DNA of 64,000 nucleotides from NCBI RefSeq assembly GCF_007421925.1, contig NZ_QMDX01000010.1, positions 62,001 through 126,000 on the forward strand, read 5' to 3'. Source of the stretch: Haloglomus irregulare (GTDB lineage Archaea > Halobacteriota > Halobacteria > Halobacteriales > Haloarculaceae). Positions 46,879-55,921 of this stretch are shown one piece after another (the first letter of the stretch is position 1; each line of letters begins with the position of its first letter). Below the pieces are notes generated by a model, which was given only the letters and a program-made list of their open reading frames with translations, ran no database searches and was not told the origin of the DNA. The position numbers and the translations under genes are program-made.

Positions 46879-47130
46879 ATGACCGCCTACACCGCCGTCG
46901 TGACGGTCCGGCTGAAGCGCGGTGTGCTGGACCCCGAGGCCGAACGCACCCAGGAGGCGCTCGAACGGCTCGGGTTCGAGTTGGGCGACCTCCGCTCGGC
47001 GGACCGCTTCGAGGTCGACCTCGACGCCGACTCCGCCGAGGCGGCCGCCGACCGCGCCGACGAGATGGCCGAGCGACTGCTCGCCAACCCCACCATCCAC
47101 GACTACACGGTGGAGGTCGAGGAGCAGTGA
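46879..47130 (+). CDS. purS: Phosphoribosylformylglycinamidine synthase subunit PurS
   Basis: The product is 83 aa: MTAYTAVVTVRLKRGVLDPEAERTQEALERLGFE and the C-terminal ERLLANPTIHDYTVEVEE, the standard PurS pattern. PurS bridges PurQ and PurL in the FGAM synthase complex (purine step 4). It is followed by purQ, while purL is not in the window. It is divergent from purU. Confidence 0.95.
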   Translation: MTAYTAVVTVRLKRGVLDPEAERTQEALERLGFELGDLRSADRFEVDLDADSAEAAADRADEMAERLLANPTIHDYTVEVEEQ

Positions 47131-47144
47131 CCGTCGCCTCCACG

Positions 47145-47186
47145 ATGACGGCGACGCCCGACGCCCACACGGGGTGGTCGCTGTGA
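47145..47186 (+). other. Possible mini-ORF between purS and purQ
   Basis: ATG at 47145 gives the 13-residue MTATPDAHTGWSL, whose TGA overlaps the purQ GTG start (GTGA). It begins 14 bases after the purS stop, so it could carry ribosomes across the gap to purQ. This is unproven. Confidence 0.25.
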
Positions 47187-47860
47187 CCGTCGCCGTCATC
47201 AGGTTCGGTGGCTCGAACTGCGACCGCGACGCCGTCCGCGCCCTGGAGCACCTCGGCGTCGACGCCGAGATCGCCTGGCACGAGGACGGCCTGCCCGCCG
47301 ACCCGTCCGGCGTCGTCATCCCCGGCGGCTTCTCGTACGGTGACTACCTCCGCGCCGGCGCGATGGCCGCGCGCTCGCCCGTCATGACGGAGGTCCGCGA
47401 GGCCGCCGCCGAGGGCACGCCCGTCCTCGGCGTCTGCAACGGCGCGCAGATCGGCTCCGAGTCCGGGCTGACCCCGGGCGCGTTCACCACCAACCGGAGC
47501 GCCCGCTTCCAGTGCGAGCAAGTCCACTGCCGGGTCGAGCGTGCGGACACACCCTTCACCGCCGCGTTCGACGAGGGCGACGTCGTCCGCCTTCCCATCG
47601 CCCACGGCGAGGGCCGCTTCGAGGCCGAGGACGACCGGTACGAGCGACTCGTCGCCGAGGACCGCGTGCTGTTCCGCTACTGCGACGCTGACGGGACCGT
47701 GACCGACGCGGCCAACCCGAACGGGTCGAAGGGCGGGGTCGCCGGGGTGCTGGGCGAGCGCGAGACCGTCGCGGTGCTGATGCCCCACCCCGAGCGCGCT
47801 GCGCTCCCGGACCTGCACGGCGGGACCGACGGCCGGGGGCTGCTGCGGGCGTTCGCCTGA
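47183..47860 (+). CDS. purQ: Phosphoribosylformylglycinamidine synthase subunit PurQ
   Basis: PurQ is the glutaminase subunit that supplies ammonia to PurL. The product is 225 aa from the GTG at 47183 (TVAVIRFGGSNCDRD). It has the oxyanion/GFSYGDYLRAGA region, the nucleophile in GVCNGAQIGSE (Cys) and MPHPERA (His). The start overlaps a mini-ORF stop, and purS lies just upstream in the same operon. Confidence 0.95.
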   Translation: MTVAVIRFGGSNCDRDAVRALEHLGVDAEIAWHEDGLPADPSGVVIPGGFSYGDYLRAGAMAARSPVMTEVREAAAEGTPVLGVCNGAQIGSESGLTPGAFTTNRSARFQCEQVHCRVERADTPFTAAFDEGDVVRLPIAHGEGRFEAEDDRYERLVAEDRVLFRYCDADGTVTDAANPNGSKGGVAGVLGERETVAVLMPHPERAALPDLHGGTDGRGLLRAFA

Positions 47861-47985
47861 TTCCCGCCGGAACTGCCAGTATCTCGGGAGACTACCCTGT
47901 ACGTAGCTCATAGTTCGGATAGTAGCCCCCAGCGAGCCTCAGTCGAGCAATCGGGAACGTAGCCGAGTAATCGAGCGCGACCGTC

Positions 47986-49050
47986 TCAGTCCCCGGCCGC
48001 GCTGGACAGCACGCCGGCGTCCCGCAGGTCATCGCCGCCGACGCTGGTCCGCAGGTCCCCGGCGGCCATCCCGTCGTCCTGGGAGGCGCCGAAGTTCTCG
48101 GCGGAGAGTTCCTCGACGCGCCGGAGTTCCTCGTCGTCCAGCGCGGGGGTGTCGGGCGCGGCGGCCCACTCGTCGATGTCGGCCTCGGTGCGGAAGGTCG
48201 GGGTGACGGAGGCCATCTCGTCGAACGAGAGCAGCCACTGGATGGCCGCCTGGCCCAGCGTCCGGGCGCCGTCCCGCTCGAGGAAGCGGACGTTCTCGAC
48301 CTTCTCCCAGCCGGCCTCGTACCACGCGGTCGGGCGGTGGCCGCGGTGGTCGCCGGCCTCGAGTTCCGTCTCCGGCGTGACCTGCTCGTTCAGCAGTCCC
48401 GAGGAGTGGGGGACCCGGGCCATCAGGCTCGTGTCGGCGTTCTCGGCGCGGATGGTCTCGACGAAGTGCCGTCCGGGCGTCTGCTCGAACATGTTGAAGA
48501 CGGTCTGGACGACGTCGAACTCGTGGGCGACGGCGGCGTCGCCCTCCGCGAGCCAGCCGATGGAGGGGCCCAGCGCCCAGCCGACCGCCTCGACGCGACC
48601 CTGCTCGCGCTGCTCGTCGAGCCACTCCAGCACGTCGGCGTCGACCTCGTCGGCGTTGGCGTTGTGCAGCTGGAGGAGCTCGACGTGGTCGACCCCGAGC
48701 CGGTCGAGCGACTTCTCGAAGGCCTCGTCCAGGTAGTCGACGTCGAGCTCCTTCGGGAGCTCGCCGTGCCCGGCCTGCGGGTTGTCGTAGAAGTCGTAGC
48801 CGACCTTCGTCCCGATGACGGCCTCGTCGCGGTGCTCGGCCAGCGCCCGACCCAGCAGCCGCTCGGAGTCGCCTTGGCCGTAGACGTCGCTGGTGTCGAA
48901 GTAGGTGACCCCGCGGTCGAGCGCGTGCTGGACCATCTCGACGGCCTGGTCCTCCGTGCGGTCGCCCCACCAGTCCGTGCCGACGACCCACGCGCCGAAC
49001 CCGACCTCGCTGACCTCGACGCCGGAGTCGCCGAGTTCTCGATGTTGCAT
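47986..49050 (-). CDS. Aldo/keto reductase
   Basis: The product is 354 aa, an AKR TIM barrel. It has the catalytic tetrad residues Asp and Tyr in TYFDTSDVYGQGDSE, Lys in IGTKVGYDFY and His in ELLQLHNANAD. The C-terminal cofactor site follows TLGQAAIQWLLSFDEMASVTP. It reduces carbonyls with NAD(P)H, and the substrate is unknown. A TATA-like CTAAGTGCG lies about 27 bases upstream. The 125-base gap before it holds only short GTAGC/ATCGAGC repeats. Confidence 0.92.
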   Translation of the reverse strand: MQHRELGDSGVEVSEVGFGAWVVGTDWWGDRTEDQAVEMVQHALDRGVTYFDTSDVYGQGDSERLLGRALAEHRDEAVIGTKVGYDFYDNPQAGHGELPKELDVDYLDEAFEKSLDRLGVDHVELLQLHNANADEVDADVLEWLDEQREQGRVEAVGWALGPSIGWLAEGDAAVAHEFDVVQTVFNMFEQTPGRHFVETIRAENADTSLMARVPHSSGLLNEQVTPETELEAGDHRGHRPTAWYEAGWEKVENVRFLERDGARTLGQAAIQWLLSFDEMASVTPTFRTEADIDEWAAAPDTPALDDEELRRVEELSAENFGASQDDGMAAGDLRTSVGGDDLRDAGVLSSAAGD

Positions 49051-49126
49051 ACCACTACGTCGGGCGTCGGCGCACTTAGCGGATGCGGTCGGTTCGGAGC
49101 CGCCGACCCGTCGCCGCCAGTAGCCC

Positions 49127-49951
49127 TCACTCGGGGTCGGGCGGGTCGAGCGCGACGAACTCCAGCCCCGCCTTGGCCAGCAGCCGCCGCGCCCGGTCGG
49201 TCACCGACGGCGCGACCAGTACCCCCCGCACCGCGGCGTCGTCGTGGAGGTCCCGCCGGAGCGCGTCCACGTAGCGCGAGAGCTGGCCGACGGCGTCCGG
49301 CCCGACCCGGCGGCGTTTCAGCTCCAGTACGACCGTCCGGCCGTCGGCGTCCTCGCCGTAGACGTCGACCGCACCCGCAGGCGTCCGGCGCTCCGTCGCC
49401 AGCGGCGTGAAGCCGGGTTCCACCAGCGTCGGGTCGTCGAGCACGCGCTCGCGGAGGTCCGCCTCGGTGCCCGTCAGCGCCAGTTCCTCGGCGTCGACCG
49501 CGTCGTAGGCCGAGACCTGTGCGACGGTCCCGAACTCGACCAGCAGCTCCTCGGCAGGCGTCGACCGCTCGCTCCGGACGCGGAGGCGCTCCTCGCCGTC
49601 GGTCTCGACGAGCGCCGGCTCGACGGTGCAGCCGGGGGGCTGCCAGTTGACCGGCTGCTGGCCCTCCTCGGTGTGGACGAGGACGCTCCCGTCGGGCTTG
49701 CAGACGAGCAGCCGGTCGCCGGGGCCGAGCGAGGAACTCGCCCGGCCGTCGTACTCGACGCGACAGCGGCCGAACACCGTCAGCAGGGCGTCCCCGGCCA
49801 GCGCACGCTCGCAGACCGCCAGCGCGGCCGTCGGCCCGGGGGCGACGACCGTCTCGACGCCACGGCCCGACACCGTGCCGTCCGGCGCCGTCGGGAGTCC
49901 GGGCTCGTCGTCCGTCTCCGCGTCCCCGCCGGCTTCGGTCCCGTCGCTCAC
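49127..49951 (-). CDS. nucS: Endonuclease NucS
   Basis: NucS (EndoMS) cuts branched or mismatched DNA at PCNA-bound sites. The product is 274 aa from the GTG at 49951. The N-terminal beta-rich DNA-binding domain (GDALLTVFGRCRVEYDGRASSSLGPGDRLLVCKPDGSVLVH) is followed by a RecB-like nuclease domain. Its active-site residues are in GAVDVYGEDADGRTVVLELKRRRVGPDAVGQLSRY (D, ExK, Q). A haloarchaeal acidic tail occupies the first 35 residues. A MutS-like gene lies 4 kb away, so two repair systems sit near each other. Confidence 0.93.
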   Translation of the reverse strand: MSDGTEAGGDAETDDEPGLPTAPDGTVSGRGVETVVAPGPTAALAVCERALAGDALLTVFGRCRVEYDGRASSSLGPGDRLLVCKPDGSVLVHTEEGQQPVNWQPPGCTVEPALVETDGEERLRVRSERSTPAEELLVEFGTVAQVSAYDAVDAEELALTGTEADLRERVLDDPTLVEPGFTPLATERRTPAGAVDVYGEDADGRTVVLELKRRRVGPDAVGQLSRYVDALRRDLHDDAAVRGVLVAPSVTDRARRLLAKAGLEFVALDPPDPE

Positions 49952-49983
49952 TGCCGGCCGTAGCGGCGCCCGGGTCAAACCCG

Positions 49984-50595
49984 TCACGGTCCCGGGCCGT
50001 CGGCGACGAGCAGGCGGTCGGCCCCGACCCAGCGCGCGGCCGTCTCGCGCAGCGCACGCCGGGCGGTGGGCGGGTCGAGCCCACCGTCGACGGCCGCACC
50101 GAGCGCCTCGCGGGCGCCGCCGGCCCGCTCGCGGAGCGACGTGACCGACGTCGCGACGGGCACCAGCAGGCCGCCGGCGTCCGGGTCGACGGCGGTCCCG
50201 TCGAGCGTCCCGGCCACCGGCGCGAGGTCGAACGGGACGGCGGCGTATGTCGTCGCGTCGAACGACCGGTCGACGACGACCAGCGCCCGGTGGACGCCGA
50301 ACGCGACCCGGTCGACGAGGCCATCGCGGGTGACGGCGACCGCCAGCGGCATCGGGTCCACGGCGGTGGCGGCCTCCGCGGGCACGCGACCCGCCACGGA
50401 GTCGGGGTCGATGCCGGTCGCGGTCAGCAGGTCGCGCAGTAGGCCGGCGGCCCACTCGGCCCGTGGGTCGGCGCCGCCGAAGGGGGTCGCCGGCGTCAGC
50501 CGCTCGACGAGACCGTCGCTCGCCCCCCAGTGGGCGTAGTGGAGGACGTACCGGCCGTCGGGTCGCTCGTAGGCGACGAGAGCGCGGTCGCTCAC
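49984..50595 (-). CDS. DUF6735-family protein
   Basis: The product is 203 aa from the GTG at 50595. The start SDRALVAYERPDGRYVLHYAHWGAS matches the haloarchaeal family I know as DUF6735 (often seen near nucS). It is soluble, with no known active site. It lies 33 bases upstream of nucS in the same direction, so it is probably co-transcribed and may work with it. Confidence 0.85.
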   Translation of the reverse strand: MSDRALVAYERPDGRYVLHYAHWGASDGLVERLTPATPFGGADPRAEWAAGLLRDLLTATGIDPDSVAGRVPAEAATAVDPMPLAVAVTRDGLVDRVAFGVHRALVVVDRSFDATTYAAVPFDLAPVAGTLDGTAVDPDAGGLLVPVATSVTSLRERAGGAREALGAAVDGGLDPPTARRALRETAARWVGADRLLVADGPGP

Positions 50596-50686
50596 CGGCA
50601 CCCCCGTGGTGGTGCTGTTCCGGCTGGCATCGCGACGGAGTGCCGCGGCTTCCGGTTTCAACTTCGGGGCCGCCGCGGGAGGCCCG

Positions 50687-51466
50687 CTATGTGATAGAGA
50701 ACCCGCCGTCGACGACGAGGCCATGCCCGGAGATCCAGGAGGCCTCCTCGCTCAGCAGGAAGAGGATCGGTTCGGCGATCTCCTCGGGCTCGCCGAGGCG
50801 CTTGAGCGGGTACTGCCGAGCGGCCTTCTCCATGGCCTTCTCGGGGTCGCCCTTGGTCTCGAAGTACTGACGGCCCAGCGGCGTGTCGGTGAAGCCGGGG
50901 CAGACCGCGTTACACCGGACGCCGGCGGGGCCGGCCTCGGCGGCGACCGCCCGCGAGAAGTTGAGGACCGCGCCCTTCGTCAGCGAGTAGACCGACTGCT
51001 TGGGGAAGCCGAGGAAGCCGGCCAGCGAGGAGACGTTGACGATGGCCGCGTCGCCGTCACCCGCCTTCAGGTGCGGGAGCGTCGCCTGACAGCCGTTCCA
51101 GACCCCCCGCAGGTTCACGTCCACGACGTAGTCGAAGGTGCCGTCGCTCACGTCCTCGACGTTGGCGGGCGGGTGACCGGTACCGGCGTTGTTGACGACG
51201 CAGTCCAGGCCGTACTGGTCGGCGGTCCCGTCCGCCACCTCGCCGAACCGCTCCCGGTTCGTCACGTCCAGTTTCTCGAACTCGACGACGCCGTCCGGGT
51301 CGGCCTCCTGCACCATCGAGACGGTCTCCTGGCCGCCGTTACTGTCGACGTCCGTGGCGATGACGGTGGCGCCCGCCTCGGCACAGCGGATGGTGGTTTC
51401 ACGGCCGATGCCGGAGCCAGCTCCCGTGACGAGGACCGTTCTGTCGGCGAGGCGTGTGGATGCCAT
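50687..51466 (-). CDS. Short-chain dehydrogenase/reductase
   Basis: The product is 259 aa, a classical SDR. It has TGAGSGIGRE for NAD(P) binding, VVNNAGTG, the catalytic Ser in NVSSLAGF and YSLTK (Tyr, Lys), PGFTDTPLG and a C-terminal GHGLVVDGGF. It oxidises or reduces an alcohol/ketone, and the substrate is unknown. A TATA-like GATTTATG on the minus strand lies about 28 bases before the ATG at 51466. Confidence 0.93.
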   Translation of the reverse strand: MASTRLADRTVLVTGAGSGIGRETTIRCAEAGATVIATDVDSNGGQETVSMVQEADPDGVVEFEKLDVTNRERFGEVADGTADQYGLDCVVNNAGTGHPPANVEDVSDGTFDYVVDVNLRGVWNGCQATLPHLKAGDGDAAIVNVSSLAGFLGFPKQSVYSLTKGAVLNFSRAVAAEAGPAGVRCNAVCPGFTDTPLGRQYFETKGDPEKAMEKAARQYPLKRLGEPEEIAEPILFLLSEEASWISGHGLVVDGGFSIT

Positions 51467-51490
51467 ACCCCGGCCAGTGCGCCGGACGAC

Positions 51491-51497
51491 ATAAATC
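51491..51497 (-). promoter_or_regulatory. TATA box of the dehydrogenase gene
   Basis: On the minus strand GATTTATG is centred about 28 bases from the ATG at 51466. Confidence 0.55.
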
Positions 51498-51610
51498 GGT
51501 CCCACCGGCCCGGCGGCGGGTTGGCCGGCCGGGGTCCCGACGCGGACCGGGGGCAGACACGGCCGCCCGGCCGTCGGGAACGCCAAGTGCCCGGGCCACA
51601 CCCGTCGGAT

Positions 51611-52420
51611 ATGGACCCCACGCTCGTCGCCCACCGCGGGTTCGCCGGGAGCTATCCGCAGAACACCGAGCTGGCCGTCCGTCGCGCCGCCGCGCACCCG
51701 GAGACGGCGATGGTAGAGGTCGACGTCCAGCCGGTCGCCGACGGGACGCCCGTCGTCTTCCACGACAGTCGACTCGATACCGCCGCGGACGGGGGCCCGG
51801 GCCTCACCGACCGCGAGGGCGTCGTCCACGAGACCCCGCTCGCCGAGGTGGTCGCCGCGGAGGTGCTGGATTCCGGGGAGACCGTCCCGACGCTGGCCGC
51901 GGTCCGGGACGCCCGTCCCGACGACGTCCGGCTGAACGTCGAGCTGAAGAACCCCGGCTCGTTCGACATCCGCCCGGGCGTCGACCTCGACGCCGACGAC
52001 CGCGCCACCCAGCGGGAGCTGTGGCACCCGTTCGTCGCGCGTGTCCTCGACGTCCTCGACGGGACCGACGCCCTGCTCTCCTCGTTCTGCGAGGGCGCAC
52101 TGGCGGCGGCAGGCGAGGCGGGCGACCACCCGACGGCCGCGCTCTGTGCCGGGACCGTCGACGCCGCCGTCGCGGTGGCGCGCCGGCACGACTGTGCGGC
52201 GGTCCACCCCTCGCTGGACGACCTGCTCGGCGACGACTCCCGGACGGACCCGCCGGCCCGGCCCGAGGCCCGCGACCGCGTGCTCGAGGCCGCCGCCGCA
52301 CAGGGCTGGACGGTCAACGCCTGGACCGTGACCCGGTGGCACGAGGTCGCCCGGCTCGACCGCCTCGGCGTCGACGGCGTCATCGCGGACCACCCGGCGG
52401 TGACGTGGCCGGTAGGGTGA
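51611..52420 (+). CDS. Glycerophosphodiester phosphodiesterase-family protein
   Basis: The product is 269 aa, a GDPD TIM barrel. It begins TLVAHRGFAGSYPQNTELAVRRAA, then VEVDVQPVADGTPVVFHDSRLD, NVELKNPGS and WTVNAWTV...VDGVIADHP. In most family members the first motif is HRG...PENT, and the Glu binds the metal. Here it is Gln (PQNT). The rest of the site is present, so activity on glycerophosphodiesters is likely but should not be assumed. Confidence 0.88.
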   Translation: MDPTLVAHRGFAGSYPQNTELAVRRAAAHPETAMVEVDVQPVADGTPVVFHDSRLDTAADGGPGLTDREGVVHETPLAEVVAAEVLDSGETVPTLAAVRDARPDDVRLNVELKNPGSFDIRPGVDLDADDRATQRELWHPFVARVLDVLDGTDALLSSFCEGALAAAGEAGDHPTAALCAGTVDAAVAVARRHDCAAVHPSLDDLLGDDSRTDPPARPEARDRVLEAAAAQGWTVNAWTVTRWHEVARLDRLGVDGVIADHPAVTWPVG

Positions 52421-52468
52421 GGCGGTGGCTCCCGCTGGCTTTTTGCTGACCCTCCGTCAACCCGTAAC

Positions 52469-52978
52469 ATGCCCCGTCTCGTCGTCGTCTGTGGCCTGCC
52501 GGGGGTCGGGAAGTCCACGACTGCCGCCCGGGTCGCCGACCGCCTCGGGGCGGCCCTGCTGCGGACCGACGCCGTCCGCAAGGAGATCCGCCCGGAGCCC
52601 CGCTACGACCGCGTCGAGTCCCGCCGGGTGTACAGCCGGGTGCTGGACGAGGCCCACGGGCATCTGGCCGCCGGGCGCGAGGTCGTCCTCGACGGGACCT
52701 TCCAGAACGAGCGCCAGCGCGAGTGGGCGCGCGACCTGGCCGACGACGTCGACTGCGGCTTCGAACTGGTCCGGGTCGTCTGCGACGAGTCCGTGGCCGT
52801 CGAGCGCATCGCCGACCGCGACCTCGACGGCGAGTTGAGCGACGCCTCGCTCGGGACCTACCACGAACTGATGACGTCGTTCGACGAGCTCGCGCTGCCG
52901 CACGTCCGTATCGACAACTCCCGGTCGGAGGCGGCGACCGAGCGGCAGGTCGAGCGGTGGTGCGACCAGCTCCGGTAG
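52469..52978 (+). CDS. P-loop kinase-like ATPase (zeta-toxin/AAA_33 type)
   Basis: The product is 169 aa. Walker A is GLPGVGKSTTAARVADRLG, then LLRTDAVRKEI, REVVLDGTFQNERQREWARDLADD (Walker-B-like) and an acidic C-terminus. AAA_33 proteins phosphorylate small molecules or act as toxin-like kinases. No antitoxin-like partner lies next to it, so a metabolic kinase is more likely. Confidence 0.87.
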   Translation: MPRLVVVCGLPGVGKSTTAARVADRLGAALLRTDAVRKEIRPEPRYDRVESRRVYSRVLDEAHGHLAAGREVVLDGTFQNERQREWARDLADDVDCGFELVRVVCDESVAVERIADRDLDGELSDASLGTYHELMTSFDELALPHVRIDNSRSEAATERQVERWCDQLR

Positions 52979-53138
52979 CTCGGGCCCAGCCGGGAGCGTG
53001 ACCTCGGCCGGCGCCGACCCGGACGCGTCGTACGCCCACACGGCCGGTCCGTCGGCCCGTATCTGCCGGTTGCGGCCGTCGCGGCCGAGGGTAAAGGCGT
53101 GGGCCGGCCGTGCACGGCGAGCGCACCGATGAGTGGGG

Positions 53139-53146
53139 TTTTATTA
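53139..53146 (+). promoter_or_regulatory. TATA box for the 53168 gene
   Basis: TTTTATTA is centred about 25 bases before the ATG at 53168, in otherwise GC-rich DNA. Confidence 0.6.
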
Positions 53147-53167
53147 TGTCGAGTGCCATCATGGCAC

Positions 53168-53353
53168 ATGGATATCGAAACCGACATCGGCCCGGACACG
53201 GTGACCGTGTACGTCAGCGGCGAGGTCGCGGGGACCCTCGACCGGGACTGGTGGCGCGACTGGACGGCCCGCATCGACAACGAACCCGAGGCGTGTCTGG
53301 CGTCCTGTCTCTCGTCGGCGGACGACGACCTCCGCGGATCGTTGGTCGAATAG
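53168..53353 (+). CDS. 61-aa acidic protein
   Basis: From the ATG at 53168 the product begins MDIETDIGPDTVTVYVSGEVAG, then DRDWWRDWTARIDNEPEACLASCLSS. It looks like a small folded protein with two Cys and two Trp. The TATA box in front supports the start and the gene. The family is not recognised. Confidence 0.65.
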   Translation: MDIETDIGPDTVTVYVSGEVAGTLDRDWWRDWTARIDNEPEACLASCLSSADDDLRGSLVE

Positions 53354-53527
53354 GACCACTTCGGGGCACGAAAGGGCATAGTCCGTCGGTTATTCGAGTG
53401 ATTACGGGAGTGTTCGCCGGGCAGATTCGAAACCGGCGTCGGGTCACGAACAGGGCCGCGACCGCACGGCTGACACGGCCCGCGGGACCGGCTAGGTGTG
53501 TGACCCCGTCGGGGAACCCACCCGCGG

Positions 53528-53926
53528 TTGTCCCCCGTCGGCCGCGACAGGAGCGTGTGGGTCCCCGTCCCGGCCGACGAGTTCGGGTTCGTCCGGTTCG
53601 AGACGGCGCCCGCGGCGGGGGACCCGCTGGTCGAGCACGTCCGCCTCGTGGACCCGCGGAAGCGGAGTCGGCTCCGGCTCGACGGCAGGCGCGCCACGGT
53701 CGAGGTGGTCCCCCGGCTGCCCGAACTACAGCCAGCAGCGGTCGTTCGAGCGCAGCGTGGCCGGCGAGGGCGCCGAGCGGCTGGGCGGGAACACCGCCGA
53801 GCGGGCGGCCGGACGGACGAGCGGGAACCCGCTGCGGTGGTCGCCGGAGGAGCGGTCGCCGCTCGGTTCCTGGCCCCCGCTCCGACCCGCTACCGTTTTG
53901 GGCCGTGCCGACCCCACACACGCCTG
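53528..53926 (+). pseudogene. Frameshifted remnant of an unidentified gene upstream of the MutS-like gene
   Basis: One frame reads VWVPVPADEFGFVRFETAP ... LVEHVRLVDPRKRSRLRLDGRRATVEVVPR. From about 53715 the coding-like sequence moves to another frame: NYSQQRSFERSVAGEGAERLGGNTAERAAGR ... NPLRWSPEERSPLGSW. Both halves have the codon pattern of real genes. A single frameshift near 53715-53725 would join them. Start and family are unknown. The rest of the interval 53354-53527 holds nothing I can support. Confidence 0.4.
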
Positions 53927-55921
53927 ATGGACGTACGCGAGGTGCCGGGCGTCGGCGCCAAGACCGCCGACCGCCTCGCCGAGCTGGACGACCCGGAGCA
54001 GGCCCTGAGCGAGGGCGACGTGGCCGCCATCGCCCGCGCGCCGGGCATCAGCGACGGCCGCGCGGCCCGTATCGCCCGGGCGGCTATCCGGCACCGCCAC
54101 GGCGACGACGGCGAGTTCCTCGCCACCGACCGGGCCCGGGAGCTGTACCGGGACGCGCTGGGCCTGCTCCAGGAGCGGGCCGTCACCGACTACGCCGCCC
54201 GGCGACTGGAGACGCTCTACCCCTCGGCCAGCGAGTCACGGGTCGCGGAGGTCCGGGGGTTCGCCGAGCGGGCGATGGGCCGCGAGCCCGACCCCGACGT
54301 ACTGGAGGCGCTCGCGGGCGTCGAGCCGCTGGAGGCGCCGGGCGACGTCCGGGTGCGGGACCGCTGTCTGGCGACGAGCAACGCGGAGGCGTACTCGGCG
54401 GCCCGCGACGCGGTCCCCGAGATGAGCGTCGAACTGGTCGACGACGCCCGCGGGCTCGCGGAGCTGGCCCGGGGCTACTCGACGGTCGTCGCGCTGGACG
54501 AGCGGTTCGCGGGCGTCGAGGTCGAGGGCGACGTGCGCGTCGAGCCCCGGGCACTGGACGACCCCGAGCGCATCGTCCCCGAGCGGACGCTGGCCTTCTT
54601 CGCGCGCAACCGTGGGCCGCTGCGGGCGGCCGCGGCGGTGGCGCGCGAGGCCGGCCTCGACGCGCCGCTCGAGCCGGACGCGCTGGACGACGCGCTCGCC
54701 GAGTTGAACGACGACGGCACCGTCGCGGGCGACGAGGAGCTCCGGCGGCTGACCGACGCCGTCGACGACCTCGACGCCGCGGTGTCGATGGCCGAATCCG
54801 TCGCCAACGACCGGCTCCGGGCGGCTATCGAGGACCGGGACGTGACCGTCGAGGGGGCGGACCTGCTCTCGCTGGTCGAGCGGGGCGCCGGCGTCGATTC
54901 GCTGCTCGAACGGGAGCTGGCCGACGAGTACGCGGCGGCGGTCGACGCCGCCCGCGACCACCTCGTCGACGCGCTCGATCTCGCCGATCACACCGACATC
55001 GCGCGCCGGGCGTTCGCCGACGACCCGACGTTCCCCGTCGAGCACGACGAGCGGGCCGTCTCGCGGCTCCGCGAGGAGCTGACCGCCGCTCGGGACCGCC
55101 GCGCCACCGCCCGCAAACGCGACCTCGCCGCGGATCTCGCCGACCTCCGCGAGCCCGCCCACGAGCTGGTCGACGCGGGGCTCGAACTCGACGTGGAGCT
55201 GGCCGTCGCGCGGTTCGCGGCCGACTTCGACTGCACGATGCCGACCTTCGAGGGCCGGGGTATCGCCATCGAGGGCGGGCGCTCCCCGCTGCTGGACGTG
55301 CCCTTCGAGGAGGTGGAGCCGGTCGACTACGGTATCGAGGGGGTGGCGCTGCTCTCCGGGGTGAACTCCGGCGGCAAGACCTCGACGCTCGACCTGGTCG
55401 GACTCGTCGTCGTCCTCGGGCAGATGGGGCTCCCCGTCCCGGCCGAGTCGGCGCGGCTGGAGCGGTTCGAGGCGCTCCACTACCAGGCCAAGTCACAGGG
55501 GACGCTCGACGCGGGCGCGTTCGAGGCCACCCTCCGGGAGTTCGGCGACCTCGTGGTCGGCAGCGACCGCCGGCTGGTGCTGGTCGACGAGCTGGAGTCC
55601 ATCACGGAACCGGGCGCGAGCGCAGTCATCATCGCGGGCATCCTCGAGGCGCTCGCCGAGGGGGACTCGACGGCGGTCTTCGTCTCCCACCTGGCCGCCG
55701 AGATCCGCGCCGAGTGCACCATCGACGTGACCGTCGACGGCATCGAGGCCGTCGGGCTGGAGGACGGCGAACTCGTCGTGAACCGGTCGCCGCGGAAGGA
55801 CCACCTCGCGCGCTCGACGCCGGAGCTCATCGTCGAGAAGCTGGCCCGTGGCGGGGACGCCGAGGACGGGGCGTTCTACGAGGCCCTGCTCGCGAAGTTC
55901 GACGGGGGGGAGTCTAGATGA
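53927..55921 (+). CDS. MutS-like DNA-binding ATPase with N-terminal HhH region
   Basis: From the ATG at 53927 the product is 664 aa. Helix-hairpin-helix-like VREVPGVGAKTADRLAELDDPEQAL comes first. A long helical core and a MutS-type C-terminal ATPase follow, with Walker A in LSGVNSGGKTSTLDL (GVNSGGKTS), VLVDELESITEPG (Walker B) and VFVSHLAAEIRAE. The classical mismatch-recognition domain I is not recognisable, so it is a diverged archaeal MutS homolog rather than a textbook MutS1. Its end overlaps the convergent glycosyltransferase gene by eight bases. Confidence 0.88.
   Translation: MDVREVPGVGAKTADRLAELDDPEQALSEGDVAAIARAPGISDGRAARIARAAIRHRHGDDGEFLATDRARELYRDALGLLQERAVTDYAARRLETLYPSASESRVAEVRGFAERAMGREPDPDVLEALAGVEPLEAPGDVRVRDRCLATSNAEAYSAARDAVPEMSVELVDDARGLAELARGYSTVVALDERFAGVEVEGDVRVEPRALDDPERIVPERTLAFFARNRGPLRAAAAVAREAGLDAPLEPDALDDALAELNDDGTVAGDEELRRLTDAVDDLDAAVSMAESVANDRLRAAIEDRDVTVEGADLLSLVERGAGVDSLLERELADEYAAAVDAARDHLVDALDLADHTDIARRAFADDPTFPVEHDERAVSRLREELTAARDRRATARKRDLAADLADLREPAHELVDAGLELDVELAVARFAADFDCTMPTFEGRGIAIEGGRSPLLDVPFEEVEPVDYGIEGVALLSGVNSGGKTSTLDLVGLVVVLGQMGLPVPAESARLERFEALHYQAKSQGTLDAGAFEATLREFGDLVVGSDRRLVLVDELESITEPGASAVIIAGILEALAEGDSTAVFVSHLAAEIRAECTIDVTVDGIEAVGLEDGELVVNRSPRKDHLARSTPELIVEKLARGGDAEDGAFYEALLAKFDGGESR

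Noticed and set aside
52469-52978. Zeta-type toxin of a toxin-antitoxin pair
   Set aside because: The kinase lacks any small antitoxin-like neighbour in the same direction. A metabolic P-loop kinase is the simpler reading.
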